DNA from: Nitrobacteraceae bacterium AZCC 2146
Lineage (GTDB): Bacteria; Pseudomonadota; Alphaproteobacteria; Rhizobiales; Xanthobacteraceae
DNA: 64,000 bases
Assembly: GCA_036924855.1 (NCBI GenBank)
Contig: JBAGRP010000001.1
Location: forward strand, 620,001-684,000
Direction: 5' to 3'
A model generated the notes under the pieces. It worked only from the letters and a program-made list of their open reading frames with translations, made no database searches and was not told where the DNA came from. Shown here piece by piece: positions 9,000 to 17,940 of the stretch. The position numbers and the translations under genes were made by a program. Numbering within the stretch: the first letter of the stretch is position 1; each line of letters starts with the position of its first letter.

Positions 9000-9696
9000 A
9001 GCGTGATCTCCAGGTAAGCGTCGTGATGCAAGAAGATGCGATGGAGGATGTCCCGAGTCCGAAATACGCTGTCCATCTCATGAGCGTCAACCATCTGTCC
9101 GATGGCGTGACGATCCCACGATTGCCCAAGTAACTCTTGAACAGACGTGACCCAACCAGGACGCTTTTGCTCCTTTCCGAGCGGGAGCGTGGACTGAGCC
9201 TGTCCATCTTCAATGTGTCGAGCGCAAAAGCGATCTCGGGTTCGGCTGGAGCGGGATGACGTTCGAGGCTGATTGGATCTGCTTTCCGATGATCGCTTTA
9301 GTGGGCGCGCGGCGCTTGATGCCAGTGCCCATCACCTCCTCATAAGCCGTCCGCGCTTCAAATCGGCGATGAATTTAATGCCCCGACTTTCCATTCGACG
9401 GCGTTCACAAGGACGTTGTAAAACCCCTCATACTTATACCCCGTCGACGACTATCCCACAGCCACATCATCATGATTCGCTACAATCAGGCCTCAGCATC
9501 GCGCACTCCACGTCGGGCAGCCAATACCCGTTTGTCCCAGGCTATTCACAGCTACGCATCCGGTCAGGAGGTTCTAATCCTGGTCGCGATGGCGGAATTC
9601 GGGTCGCTCGTTCAGCCGGTCGCCCGGAGTAGTGTGACGCGAGAGCGATAGCAATACAGTTGGATGTCCGTTCTGTCATTTAGTATCAGCTCCAAT
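9000..9696. other. Intergenic region without a recognisable gene
   Basis: About 700 bases with weak, stop-interrupted frames on both strands. A short stretch at 9570-9590 (GGTTCTAATCC) recalls a tRNA T-arm, but no acceptor, D or anticodon arm fits around it. Probably decayed sequence. Confidence 0.4.
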
Positions 9697-10035
9697 TTAA
9701 CTGGATCTAAGTCGATGCGATCGGGCAAAAATGAAGCGGAGCGTTCCAACCTCGCCGCGCTCGACGCGGCGGGCTTGTCGCACGCCCATTTCGAGGCCTG
9801 CTAGGAGGCCACGAGCTTCATCGGCGAACACGCGACCTGTCGGCGTCAACTCGACGCGGCGCTTGTCGCGCAAGAAAAGGGTTATTCCGAGTTCGTTCTC
9901 GAGCCCCTGGACCGCACGCGTGATCGAAGGTTGCGCAACGTTAAGTAGGGTAGCGGCGCGTCCATAATTCAGCTCGTCGGCGACCGCGAGAAAGTACTTC
10001 AGCTGCCACGGCTCCAACCTTCGTTCGAAATGCAC
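9697..10035 (-). pseudogene. LysR-family regulator, N-terminal fragment
   Basis: The reading frame gives a clean LysR winged-helix DNA-binding domain at residues 8-68 (YFLAVADELNYGRAATLLNV, then VQGLENELGITLF). The linker helix follows. The protein ends after 112 residues at FARSHRLRSS, so nearly the whole effector domain (about 200 residues) is missing. The left edge of the fragment is a recombination junction. It might still bind DNA but should not respond to ligand. Confidence 0.8.
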
Positions 10036-10114
10036 AGCGCAAAGGAGTATTGGTCTGCGTGGCGGGCGACGACGGTGCCGGATCAGGTGGTCCCAGACAT
10101 AGCCGGAACGCGTG

Positions 10115-10243
10115 CAGCGCTTGGCTTTCCTCGGCGTCGACCGCCCATGGATTGAACCGGTTGCCCGGCACGCCGAGGCTCATGCAGCCCATGCATATCG
10201 TTGAGACGTCGAGGCCGGTGCGGCCGAGCTTTCGGTACTCCAT
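10115..10243 (-). pseudogene. Aldo/keto reductase, N-terminal fragment
   Basis: MEYRKLGRTGLDVSTICMGC and the following 25 residues match the first strand and helix of aldo/keto reductases. The match ends at about 10115, after roughly 43 codons, where sequence runs into the start region of the truncated LysR gene. The catalytic Asp, Tyr, Lys and His region is absent. It is debris from a larger gene. Confidence 0.7.
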
Positions 10244-10269
10244 TGCCGCTTCCTTTGGCGCTGCGCGAT

Positions 10270-10894
10270 CTACGGCGTCGGGTCCCACCGGGGCGCGAGG
10301 CCGGGCGGACTGACGACGCGGCTGCCGGGCATAGCCAGCGCATGGATCGCTGCCCCGGTCCCATACGCGCCGGTGTCCAGCGCGATGCGATTGTGGGTGA
10401 CGAGCGGGCGTCGCGTGTCCGTGATGGTGTGTCCCTGTACAACGATATGGGACAAGGGCTCCGGATAATCGAGAAATGGTTTCCGGATTGAAAGGCAGTC
10501 ACTGCGCTCTTGATTGTCGATGGGGCGTTCCGGATTGACCCCAGCGTGAACGAAGGCGAACGGTCCGTCGATTTCAAGAAGGGAGGCTTCTTGGAAGAGC
10601 GAGATATGGTGCTGATAGTCGATCTTGACGGCGCCGCGGGCCATGTGGAGATCAGCCTCATAGTCGTAGTTGTAGAGGGTAGAAAGCCCTCCATTGCGCA
10701 CCCACGAAGCGACAACCGCTGAGTCCGGATCGTCCGTTCCCAATACTCGTAGGAACCAATCATCATGGTTGCCCAGAATGAGCCGCGATCTCGGCCAGCG
10801 CTTCAACGTTGATGCCACCAGCTCGATGCCGCCTTTGTTATCGGGGCCTCGATCAACGATGTCGCCGAGAAATATAACCTTCGGCTCTTGACGA
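10270..10894 (-). pseudogene. PPP-family metallophosphatase, 5' truncated
   Basis: The reading frame preserves most phosphoprotein phosphatase motifs: GDIVDRG, GNHD, FVHAGVNP, VQGHT and the closing DTGAYGTG. These are the metal ligands of the ApaH/PP1-type fold. The first motif (GDxHG) is missing. In-frame sequence starts at DAKRRRQEPKVIF behind a stop at about 10895. The 3' end runs into the aldo/keto reductase fragment. A diverged second copy of the GDIVDRG region lies at 21414-21620. Without its first metal site the product should be inactive. Confidence 0.75.
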
Positions 10895-11031
10895 CGGCGT
10901 TTGGCGTCTCATCCGACCCTCAATACAGTCCCCAAATGACAACCGCGCGGAGACGCTATTTGGAGCATCGCGCGTTCGGTCTTCACTATCGGGATAGCTT
11001 GCTTGAACGGCATATCACGCAAGTGGACACC

Positions 11032-11676
11032 CATGAAGTGAACCAGCCGATTACGGCGGCAGTCACATACGCGTTGGCCGCCCGGCGTTTCCTAAAAGCG
11101 GAGCCCGCCAAACTTTCATGAGGTGGATGACACGCTCTCTCTGATTATCAAGGAGGGGAATCGGGCAGGCGAGGTCGTCGAGCGAGTACGTGCGCTCATT
11201 AAAAAGGTGCCCGCACGAAAGGACGCCGTAGCGATTGACGATGCCATTCTTGAGGTTATTGCTCTCACCCGTGCGGACCCGCAAACAATAGCGTGTCGGT
11301 GCGGACGCAATTTGCGGAGGGCTTGCCGCGTGTCCAAGGCGATCGGGTCCAACTGCAACAAGTGATGCTGAACTTAATCTTCAACGCCATTCAGGCCTTG
11401 AGGGGTATTGGGGATGGCGCGTGCGAATTACAGATCAGCATCGATGCCGTCCCGTCCGAAGGTGGCGTGCGCGTCGGGGTGCGGGACACCGGCCCGGGGC
11501 TGAGCCCGGAGAGCCTCTCGCGTCTGTTCGAGCCGTTCTACACGACCAAGTCCGACGGCATGGGGATGGGCCTCTCGATCTGCCGCTCGATCATCGAAGC
11601 CCATGGTGGGCGGCTGTGGGCGACCGGGTGCGACCCGCGGGGTGCTCTCTTTCAGTTTACGATCCCCGCTGACTGA
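11032..11676 (+). pseudogene. Sensor histidine kinase remnant
   Basis: A degenerate copy of the kinase encoded at 15673-17598. In three frames one can read the H-box (HEVNQPITAAVTYALAARRF), then EGNRAGEVVERVRALIKK, then the ATPase domain from MSVRTQFAEGLPRVQGDRVQ through DTGPGL and GMGLSICRSIIEAHGG to a natural stop at 11676. Frame breaks lie near 11100 and 11290. The PAS and membrane regions are lost. The ATPase part is intact over 127 residues but has no own histidine. Confidence 0.8.
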
Positions 11677-11804
11677 GCCGCCATCTGTGATCGATGTCGC
11701 TTATGGGCACTTTTCGGAAGTGCCGTAATGTCCGACTTGAGTCCGGAATGCGCGCCAAAGCGGACGTCCACCGACTACTCTGAATTTATGAGTTCACGCC
11801 CTAG

Positions 11805-13255
11805 CACTACTTTGGCAGATTTGGCTGAAGGCGGCCTGCGAGCAGCATCTCACAGTGCGTGCATCGTAATGGTGGAGGCCGCACGAAAAGGTCGAGGATG
11901 GCTTGTCTGATGGCTGGCATGCTCGGCTGTGGCGGAGCGCCTGAGACTCTTTTTTTTCCGTCCCGCTGCGGTGAGGCGGCGGGATTGAAGGAAGGCGTAG
12001 GCGATCATCGTCATCAAGGCATGTCGGTGTAATCCGGCCCACGACCTGCCTTCAAAATGGTCGAGCCCCAGCTCTTCCTTCAATTGCTGATGCGCCTGTT
12101 CACAGATCCACCGCGCCTTGACGGCAGCTGCCAGCGTCTTGAGCGAAACGTCAGCGGGCAGGTTCGAGACGTAGTACTTCTGCTCTCCGCTCGATCTTCG
12201 TTCGCCCAGGATCCACACTTCATCGCCAGGCATACGCTCGACACCTTTATCGAACACGCGGTGCTTTGGGCCGTCCGCGATGCGGACGCGCCGTGCAGCG
12301 AAGAGGCATGTCAGCGGGCCTTTCGTGCCCCGGCGCCAACTGATCTTCCGCCACTTTTCGCCGACCAGCATCGTCTCGGCAGAAACTGGCGACATATCCG
12401 GGATATGGTGTTTGCGCGGCTTACGGGCTTTCTCCGTCGGAAAGATCATGGTGACATCGCTCGGATAGACTTTCTGGCGTCGCGACATACCAACTGCCCA
12501 CAAGAGGCCACGTTCGCTCAGAGCATGACGGAACGGCGCGCTCGATCCGTATCCCGCGTCCGCCAGCACACAGCCGAAGCGAACATCGGCGGCGATCACG
12601 CGATCGATCTCAGCCAGCGCGATCTCTGGCTTGGACCGTGCCGTGCGATGCTCGATTGGAACGCCGGCACGCTTCAGACGTACCGGATCGCTCGTCCAAC
12701 TCTCGGGAATGAAGAGACGTAGCGCCACCATTACCGGCACCTCACCGCGCGCAAGCGTCAGCGACACCAACGTTTGGCAATTGGCCGTCTTGCTGAGAGT
12801 TGATGCATATTGCGGAGCGACACCAACCGAGCGATCGCCCTTCTTCGGCATCGATGTGTCGTCGATGACCAGCACTGCATCGTTGCCGCCGACGAGCCGG
12901 TCGGCCTGAACGAGCAATTCTGCTTCCAGCGGCGCCGCGTCCCAGACGCCATCAGCGATGAAATGGTGCAACTGGTCATAGTCGCCCGGCGCCAACCGCG
13001 CCGCCATCGGCTGGACGCTCTTGCGATCACCCGGCCCAATCAGCCCCGAAACATACAGTGGACACATCCGCCGCCGAGCCTTGTGACCTAAACGATCCAG
13101 GAATGGCTTGAGCCAGCGTCCAAGCTCATCTTCCCACCTCGACGCCGTCTCCACCATGGTCAGCCCTCCAAAAAGCCGACCACCCATGAATCATTGAAAA
13201 CGTGATTCGGGAATCCAGTCTCGCCCATCAATCGCAAAAATCTGCCAAAGTAGTG
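11805..13255 (-). mobile_element. Complete IS701-family insertion sequence
   Basis: A 1451-base element bounded by perfect 18-base inverted ends (CACTACTTTGGCAGATTT). It is flanked by the direct repeat CTAG at 11801-11804 and 13256-13259. A 4-base duplication of the form YTAR is what the IS701 family makes. The single transposase gene fills the element. With ends and target duplication intact, insertion is recent. Confidence 0.92.
11807..13157 (-). pseudogene. IS701-family transposase with C-terminal frameshift
   Basis: DDE transposase (RNase H-like). AVLVIDDTSMPKKG holds the first catalytic Asp pair and VLADAGYG the second. The HQQLKEELGLDHFEGRSW stretch carries the catalytic Glu. The product as read ends at 11850 in low-quality sequence after a run of eight A (plus-strand T8 near 11950). 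With seven A the frame continues through family-like sequence (PQPSMPAIRQAILDLF and following) to a TAG at 11807 inside the terminal repeat. That end fits the element better. Length restored is about 450 residues from the ATG at 13157; an alternative ATG is at 13187. Confidence 0.85.
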
Positions 13256-13463
13256 CTAGCTCGGCCACTCGTTCGGCGATCGGGAAAGTGTTCGGCTTTA
13301 AGGGCGAGCGCCATAAACCTTCGTATCGTTCCGTGACCCCTTTAGATGCCCGACGTTTACCTACGTTCAATTGAGCCGCTGATCGCGATCGTCTTAGCTG
13401 GGGGTATGCGGTTTGCGCAACCGCAAGGATCTTAGACGCCTTGCACATAAGCGTGAGTGAGAC

Positions 13464-13817
13464 ATGTCCCATCCCGTCGCAAAGATCGTCGATCGTCACC
13501 TGAAAATCTGGAACACTCGAAACGCCGCTGATCGCATCACGGGCATCCCTTCAACCTATGCAGAAGACGTGGTCATCGGCGAGCCGGCAGCGTGGTTCTC
13601 AGGATTTGCGGGCATTGAATATGCGATTAAAGCGGTACAGGCGCAGATGCCGGGAATGGACCTCGCGGTCACCGGCCCGATCCATACAACGGGGGACATG
13701 TCTACGTACACTTGGGCGTTCGCAGGGAAAGACGGCAACCCCGTCGTCAAGGGCCGGGATGTGATCACGGTGAAGCACGAACGGATCATCAGTCGATACG
13801 TTTTTTTCGACACCTGA
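13464..13817 (+). CDS. SnoaL/NTF2-like protein
   Basis: A 117-residue protein with the single-domain cone fold of the SnoaL/NTF2 superfamily: an N-terminal helix (VAKIVDRHLKIWNTRNAADR), then YAEDVVIGEPAAWFSGFAGI, then strands ending in VKHERIISRYVFFD. Such proteins bind small ligands or act as isomerases or hydrolases; the substrate cannot be told. It lies between two insertion sequences and may be cargo or a stranded native gene. Confidence 0.65.
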   Translation: MSHPVAKIVDRHLKIWNTRNAADRITGIPSTYAEDVVIGEPAAWFSGFAGIEYAIKAVQAQMPGMDLAVTGPIHTTGDMSTYTWAFAGKDGNPVVKGRDVITVKHERIISRYVFFDT

Positions 13818-13966
13818 CCTTTAGGACCCGCGCGGCCTTTCTTTTTGTGTGCACCCTCATCGTTTTCCGGGTCCTTTGGGGCACAGTCAGTCCACACTCT
13901 GCGGCGCCTCTTCTCTTCGGTGGCCTCCTTCATATCGAGCCAAGCCCGTGATGTCGCCTATTGGCA

Positions 13967-15521
13967 GATTTTGTTGCAAAAGTCGGTTGAGGCAAGCCAC
14001 GAACCGTGATTCCGTTACGTTGACGCGAATCTCGGCGAGGTCGATCCATGATGGGCCGTCTGAAGAGTGACCAAGGTCAACTGTTCTACCAGTTTCATCT
14101 TGGCGACGCGGTCCCCGAGGATCACCTGGTGCGGAAGATCGATGCCGCTCTCGATCTGTCCTGGCTTCGCAGCGAACTTGCACCTCACTATTCGTCGATG
14201 GGTCGCCCGTCGATCGATCCGGAACTGATGATCCGGATGCTGGTCGTGGGGTATGTGTTTGCGATCCGCTCGGAGAGGCTGATCTGCCGTGAAGTGCAGG
14301 TGAACTTGGCCTATCGCTGGTTCTGCAAGCTCGGTATCGAGGACGCTATCCCGGATCATTCGGCATTTTCGCGCGCCCGCAACGAGCGCTTCCGCGATGG
14401 AGATGTTTTCCGCCACATGCTCGAGCGGGTCGTCGAGGCGTGCATCGCGGTCGGTCTGGTTGGCGGCGAAGGCTTTGCCGTCGATGCGAGCCTGATCCAG
14501 GCGGATGCCAACAAGCAGCGCTCAATCGCGGGCAGGATTGGCGCAGGGATCGCGATCAGGCGAGGTCCAGCCGCGCGGTGAAGGAGTATCTGGCGACCCT
14601 CGACGATACGGCGTGGGGCGCTGCCAGCGACGTTGTGCCGAAGTTCGTCTCGCCATCCGATCCCGCGGCGCAGTGGACCGGGGCTCACAAAGGACCGGCA
14701 TTCTTTGCGTACTCCGACAACTACCTCATCGACGTGAAGTTCGGGGTCATCGTTGACGTCGAGGCATCCCGTGCCATTCGGCAGGCCGAGGTCGGCGCGG
14801 CAAAGACCATGATCGAGCGAACAGAGGAGCGCTTCGGCCTTAAGCCTGAGCGGCTTGTCGGAGATACCGCTTACGGGGCGGCTCCGATGCTGAACTGGTT
14901 GGTCGAGGAGAAAGGCATCGCGCCCCATATTCCCGTGTTCGACAAGTCGAAGCGGGACGACGGCACCTTCTCGCGCAGCGACTTTCGATATGATCCGGCA
15001 AACGACGTCTACCACTGCCAAGGTGGAAAGCTGCTCGGGACGAGCGGCACAGTGCACGAGGGCAAGACGCTTCTGTATCGCGCCAGCAAGCTCGATTGCG
15101 ATGTATGCCCGCTCAAACCCCAGTGCTGCCCAAAAGAACCATCACGCAAGATCCCGCGCGACATCCATGAACGCGCCCGAGACGTTGCCCGGTCGCTTGC
15201 CGGCACCGAGGGCTTTGAGCAGTCGCAACATGAACGCAAGAAGATCGAGATGCGGTTCGCGCACTTGAAGCGCATTCTGAAGCTCGGCCGGCTTCGACTG
15301 CGTGGTCCACGAGGCGCCCAGGACGAATTTGTTCTGGCTGCCATCGCCCAGAACCTCCGACGGCTCGCATCGCTAGTTGCGCGACCGCCACCCGCTCAGG
15401 CTCTGTGTATTGCGTAGCGTAAAAGTGCGTAGAGAGCGTCGGGGGCGGGGGCAAACCCCATCGCCCTAAATGAACTGAGCGAACGACATCATCAGTCACA
15501 GCCGACTTTTGCAACAAAATC
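13967..15521 (+). mobile_element. IS1182-family insertion sequence
   Basis: A 1555-base element with perfect 20-base inverted ends (GATTTTGTTGCAAAAGTCGG), flanked by GGCA at 13963-13966 and 15522-15525. It landed inside a copy of an 86-base dispersed repeat (compare 17782-17867). Its transposase gene is broken by one missing base, so it would need transposase from another copy to move. Confidence 0.88.
14048..15417 (+). pseudogene. IS1182-family transposase, frameshifted
   Basis: The first 178 codons (FYQFHLGDAVPEDHLVRKID, then GRPSIDPELMIRMLVVGYVF) give the usual N-terminal domain. The second frame continues from about 14540 with RAVKEYLATLDD and VKFGVIVDVEASRAIRQAEV, then CPLKPQCCPKEPSRKIPRDI and LKRILKLGRLRLRGPRGAQ, to a stop at 15417. 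The break is at 14530-14532: three G where four would keep the frame. One added G yields an uninterrupted protein of about 456 residues. A programmed slip is unlikely in this family. Confidence 0.88.
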
Positions 15522-15608
15522 GGCACTTTTCGGACGTCACAACCGGACTCAGGAATGTCTGTTGTTGGGGCAAGAGCGGACGTCGTGATTGCGTCGCCCG
15601 ACTTCCGA
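15522..15608. repeat. 86-base dispersed repeat, copy A
   Basis: About 94 percent identical by eye to 17782-17867, starting GGCACTTTTCGGACGTCACA and ending GCGTCGCCCGACTTCCG. Copy A is directly adjacent to the IS1182-like element, which inserted at its first four bases (GGCA). A fainter relative may lie at about 11710-11765. Non-coding; origin unknown. Confidence 0.75.
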
Positions 15609-15672
15609 GTCTACCCGTAACAGAACTCACGGTCGGGTCGCCTGTTCTTTAGGACGGCTCACGAGTACAGCA

Positions 15673-17598
15673 TCATGACGCAGTGTTTGTGATCGCCAGC
15701 AGGACGAATTGAAAGCTGGCCCCACGGGGCTGGTTCGCGCTTGCCCACAATCGTCCGTTATGCGCTTCGATGATTGACCGGCAGATCGACAGCCCAAGCC
15801 CCAAACCGCTTGGTTTCGTGCTGTGGAAAGCCTCGAACATGTGATCGATATCCGCCGGTGCGAAGCCGGGACCCGAATCCCGCACCTCGACTGAAACGCC
15901 ATCTGGTTCGTGACGGGTGCTGATGAGCAATTCTCGCTCCTTTTCGCCGACGTCGCGCATCGCTTCGATGGCATTGATGATCAAGTTAAGGAGTACCTGT
16001 TGCAGCTGGACCCGATCTCCCTGGACACGCGGCAAGCCCTCCGCTAACTGCGTCCGGACCGAGACGCGATTGTTCGCGGCCTCCGTACGGGTGAGAGCAA
16101 TAATCTCAAGGATGGCATCATTGATCGCTACGGCGTCCTTTCGTGTGGGCGCCTTCTTGATGAGCGCGCGGATTCGCCCGATGACCTCACCTGCGCGATT
16201 CCCCTCCTTGACGACAAGAGAGAGAGCCTCATCCACCTCATGGAAATTTGGCGGCTGCGCGCTTAGCCAGCGCCGAGCGGCCAACGCGTATGTGATTGCC
16301 GCGGTGATCGGCTGGTTCACCTCATGCGCGATTGATGACGTCAGCTGTCCCATCGTCACGACGCGGTTGGCGTGCGCGAGTTCCAGTTGCGCCTGCGCCA
16401 GATGGGATTCGCTTTCCCGCAATGCTTCCTCGGCGCGCTTGCGCTCCGTCAAATCAAGGACGAACGCGACGCCCTCGTTGCCGCCTTTTTCGAACAGTGC
16501 TCCTCCAACCAGTACGGGTACGCGGCTGCCATCTTTTCGGAAAAACTCCTTCTCGTACGGCTGAGCTGTCGTATTTGAGGTCAGTTCGGCCAAGGCGCGC
16601 CTGTCACGCTCGCGCCATTCCGGAGGGGTCAGGTCCGTCCAGCGTACGCGACCTGAAACCAGATCGTCCCGATCATGTCCTACGAGATGAAGAAACGCGT
16701 CATTGGTCTCAAGAACTCGACCCTCCAAGCCCGAAAAGAAAATACCAATGATGTTGGAGTCGAACAGGCGCCGGATTTTCGCTGCGCTCTCCCGCAAAGC
16801 TTGCTCGGCCCGCACGCGCTCCGTCACATCCATCTGTGTGGAGACCACCTCGACAAGTTCCCCGCTTGCGGAGAGCACAGGTTGGCCGATTGAGTCGAGG
16901 TGCTTGACGGTTCCATCGGGAAGTACGATTCTGTACGAGATCGAGTAGCCTCTTTTTTCGTCCAACGCGCTCCGAACCTGTGCGCGGTGCCGGTCCCGGT
17001 CGTCCGGGTGAACCCGTTGGAACATGGCTTCGAAGCTCGGAACACCCTGCGCCGGATCAAACCCCCAGATGCGGTAAGTCTCCTCCGATCCATAAAGAAT
17101 GGTCGCCTTGTTGTAGGTCGACACACCGCTGTGACTCAGTCTCTGTGCTTCAGCATGATGGGCCTCGCTCCGCTGTAGGTTGGCGGTTCGTTCCGCCACT
17201 TGGGCCTCGAGCTCCTCGCGGGCCTGACGAAGCTCGTGCTCTGCCCGACGTCGCACGGCGCTGACCCAGCCGACAGCCAAGGCGCAAACTATGCAAAAGG
17301 TTAGATAAACGAGGTCAGCAGAGCTAATTGGGCTGAAGGAAAAAAAAGGACGTAGGAAGAAGTAATTAAGGCTGAGGACCGAAAGGACAATTGCGAGCAC
17401 ACCTGGCCCGGTTCCCGCATACCAAACGGTCGCTGCGACTGCGAACAGGAAGGGCGTCAAAATGGCCTCGAAATGTCGGAGCAGGAAGAAACCAACCCCG
17501 ATTCCGATTGCTACGGACAGAACTGCAACGCCGTACCGGAGAATCGTCGGCATGGGTGTTGACAATGAAAGGTCCAGATGCGCCATGGCTTGCCTCAT
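15673..17598 (-). CDS. Membrane PAS sensor histidine kinase
   Basis: A 641-residue kinase. Residues 20-112 hold four membrane helices resembling the KdpD-type (DUF4118) sensor region. A short coiled coil follows at 115-150. PAS domains lie at about 160-260 and 272-385, each ending in a DVTER or DLTER motif. The H-box is SSIAHEVNQP with phospho-acceptor H425. The ATPase has NLIINAIEAM (N-box), DSGPGF (G1) and GLGLGLSICRSIIEAHNG (G2). No receiver domain is attached and no response-regulator gene is adjacent, so it is an orphan kinase. It lies downstream of the large regulator at 17941-20865, separated by a dispersed repeat. Broken relatives occur at 11032-11676 and 28917-29003. Confidence 0.9.
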   Translation of the reverse strand: MRQAMAHLDLSLSTPMPTILRYGVAVLSVAIGIGVGFFLLRHFEAILTPFLFAVAATVWYAGTGPGVLAIVLSVLSLNYFFLRPFFSFSPISSADLVYLTFCIVCALAVGWVSAVRRRAEHELRQAREELEAQVAERTANLQRSEAHHAEAQRLSHSGVSTYNKATILYGSEETYRIWGFDPAQGVPSFEAMFQRVHPDDRDRHRAQVRSALDEKRGYSISYRIVLPDGTVKHLDSIGQPVLSASGELVEVVSTQMDVTERVRAEQALRESAAKIRRLFDSNIIGIFFSGLEGRVLETNDAFLHLVGHDRDDLVSGRVRWTDLTPPEWRERDRRALAELTSNTTAQPYEKEFFRKDGSRVPVLVGGALFEKGGNEGVAFVLDLTERKRAEEALRESESHLAQAQLELAHANRVVTMGQLTSSIAHEVNQPITAAITYALAARRWLSAQPPNFHEVDEALSLVVKEGNRAGEVIGRIRALIKKAPTRKDAVAINDAILEIIALTRTEAANNRVSVRTQLAEGLPRVQGDRVQLQQVLLNLIINAIEAMRDVGEKERELLISTRHEPDGVSVEVRDSGPGFAPADIDHMFEAFHSTKPSGLGLGLSICRSIIEAHNGRLWASANQPRGASFQFVLLAITNTAS

Positions 17599-17781
17599 TC
17601 GTGAGCTAGCCGATCAGCCCGATACTAACGTTTTTCCAACCCCAACCAGGAACTTTTTGCGTACGCAGACCGAGTTGTGAAATGGCGCGCGTGCGCTTCT
17701 GTAACAGGCCGTCGAGGCCGAAATGCCAGCAGGAAGAATGCACTGACTAAGTGATCGAGAAATCAACCGACTTCCGGTGCT

Positions 17782-17867
17782 GGCACTTTTCGGACGTCAC
17801 AACCGGACTCAGGGATGTCTGCTGTTGCAGCAAGAGCGGAAGTCGTGATTGCGTCGCCCGACTTCCG
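17782..17867. repeat. 86-base dispersed repeat, copy B
   Basis: The uninterrupted partner of the copy at 15522-15608, differing at about five positions. It occupies most of the 342-base gap between the histidine kinase and the large regulator gene. The remainder of the gap shows no gene. Confidence 0.75.
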
Positions 17868-17940
17868 TTTTTGACCCCAAACGGACCTGGGCGCGTGTGC
17901 AACGATCCGGGTTAAATGACGAGTCAAACTCAGGCTAAAT

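Noticed and set aside
9560..9600. tRNA-like T-arm (GGTTCTAATCC)
   Set aside because: No acceptor stem, D-arm or anticodon arm can be fitted at the right distances.
14048..15417. Programmed frameshift in the IS1182-type transposase
   Set aside because: The frames meet in a short G run without a slippery heptamer or downstream structure, and I know IS1182 transposases as single-frame genes. A simple one-base deletion explains it.
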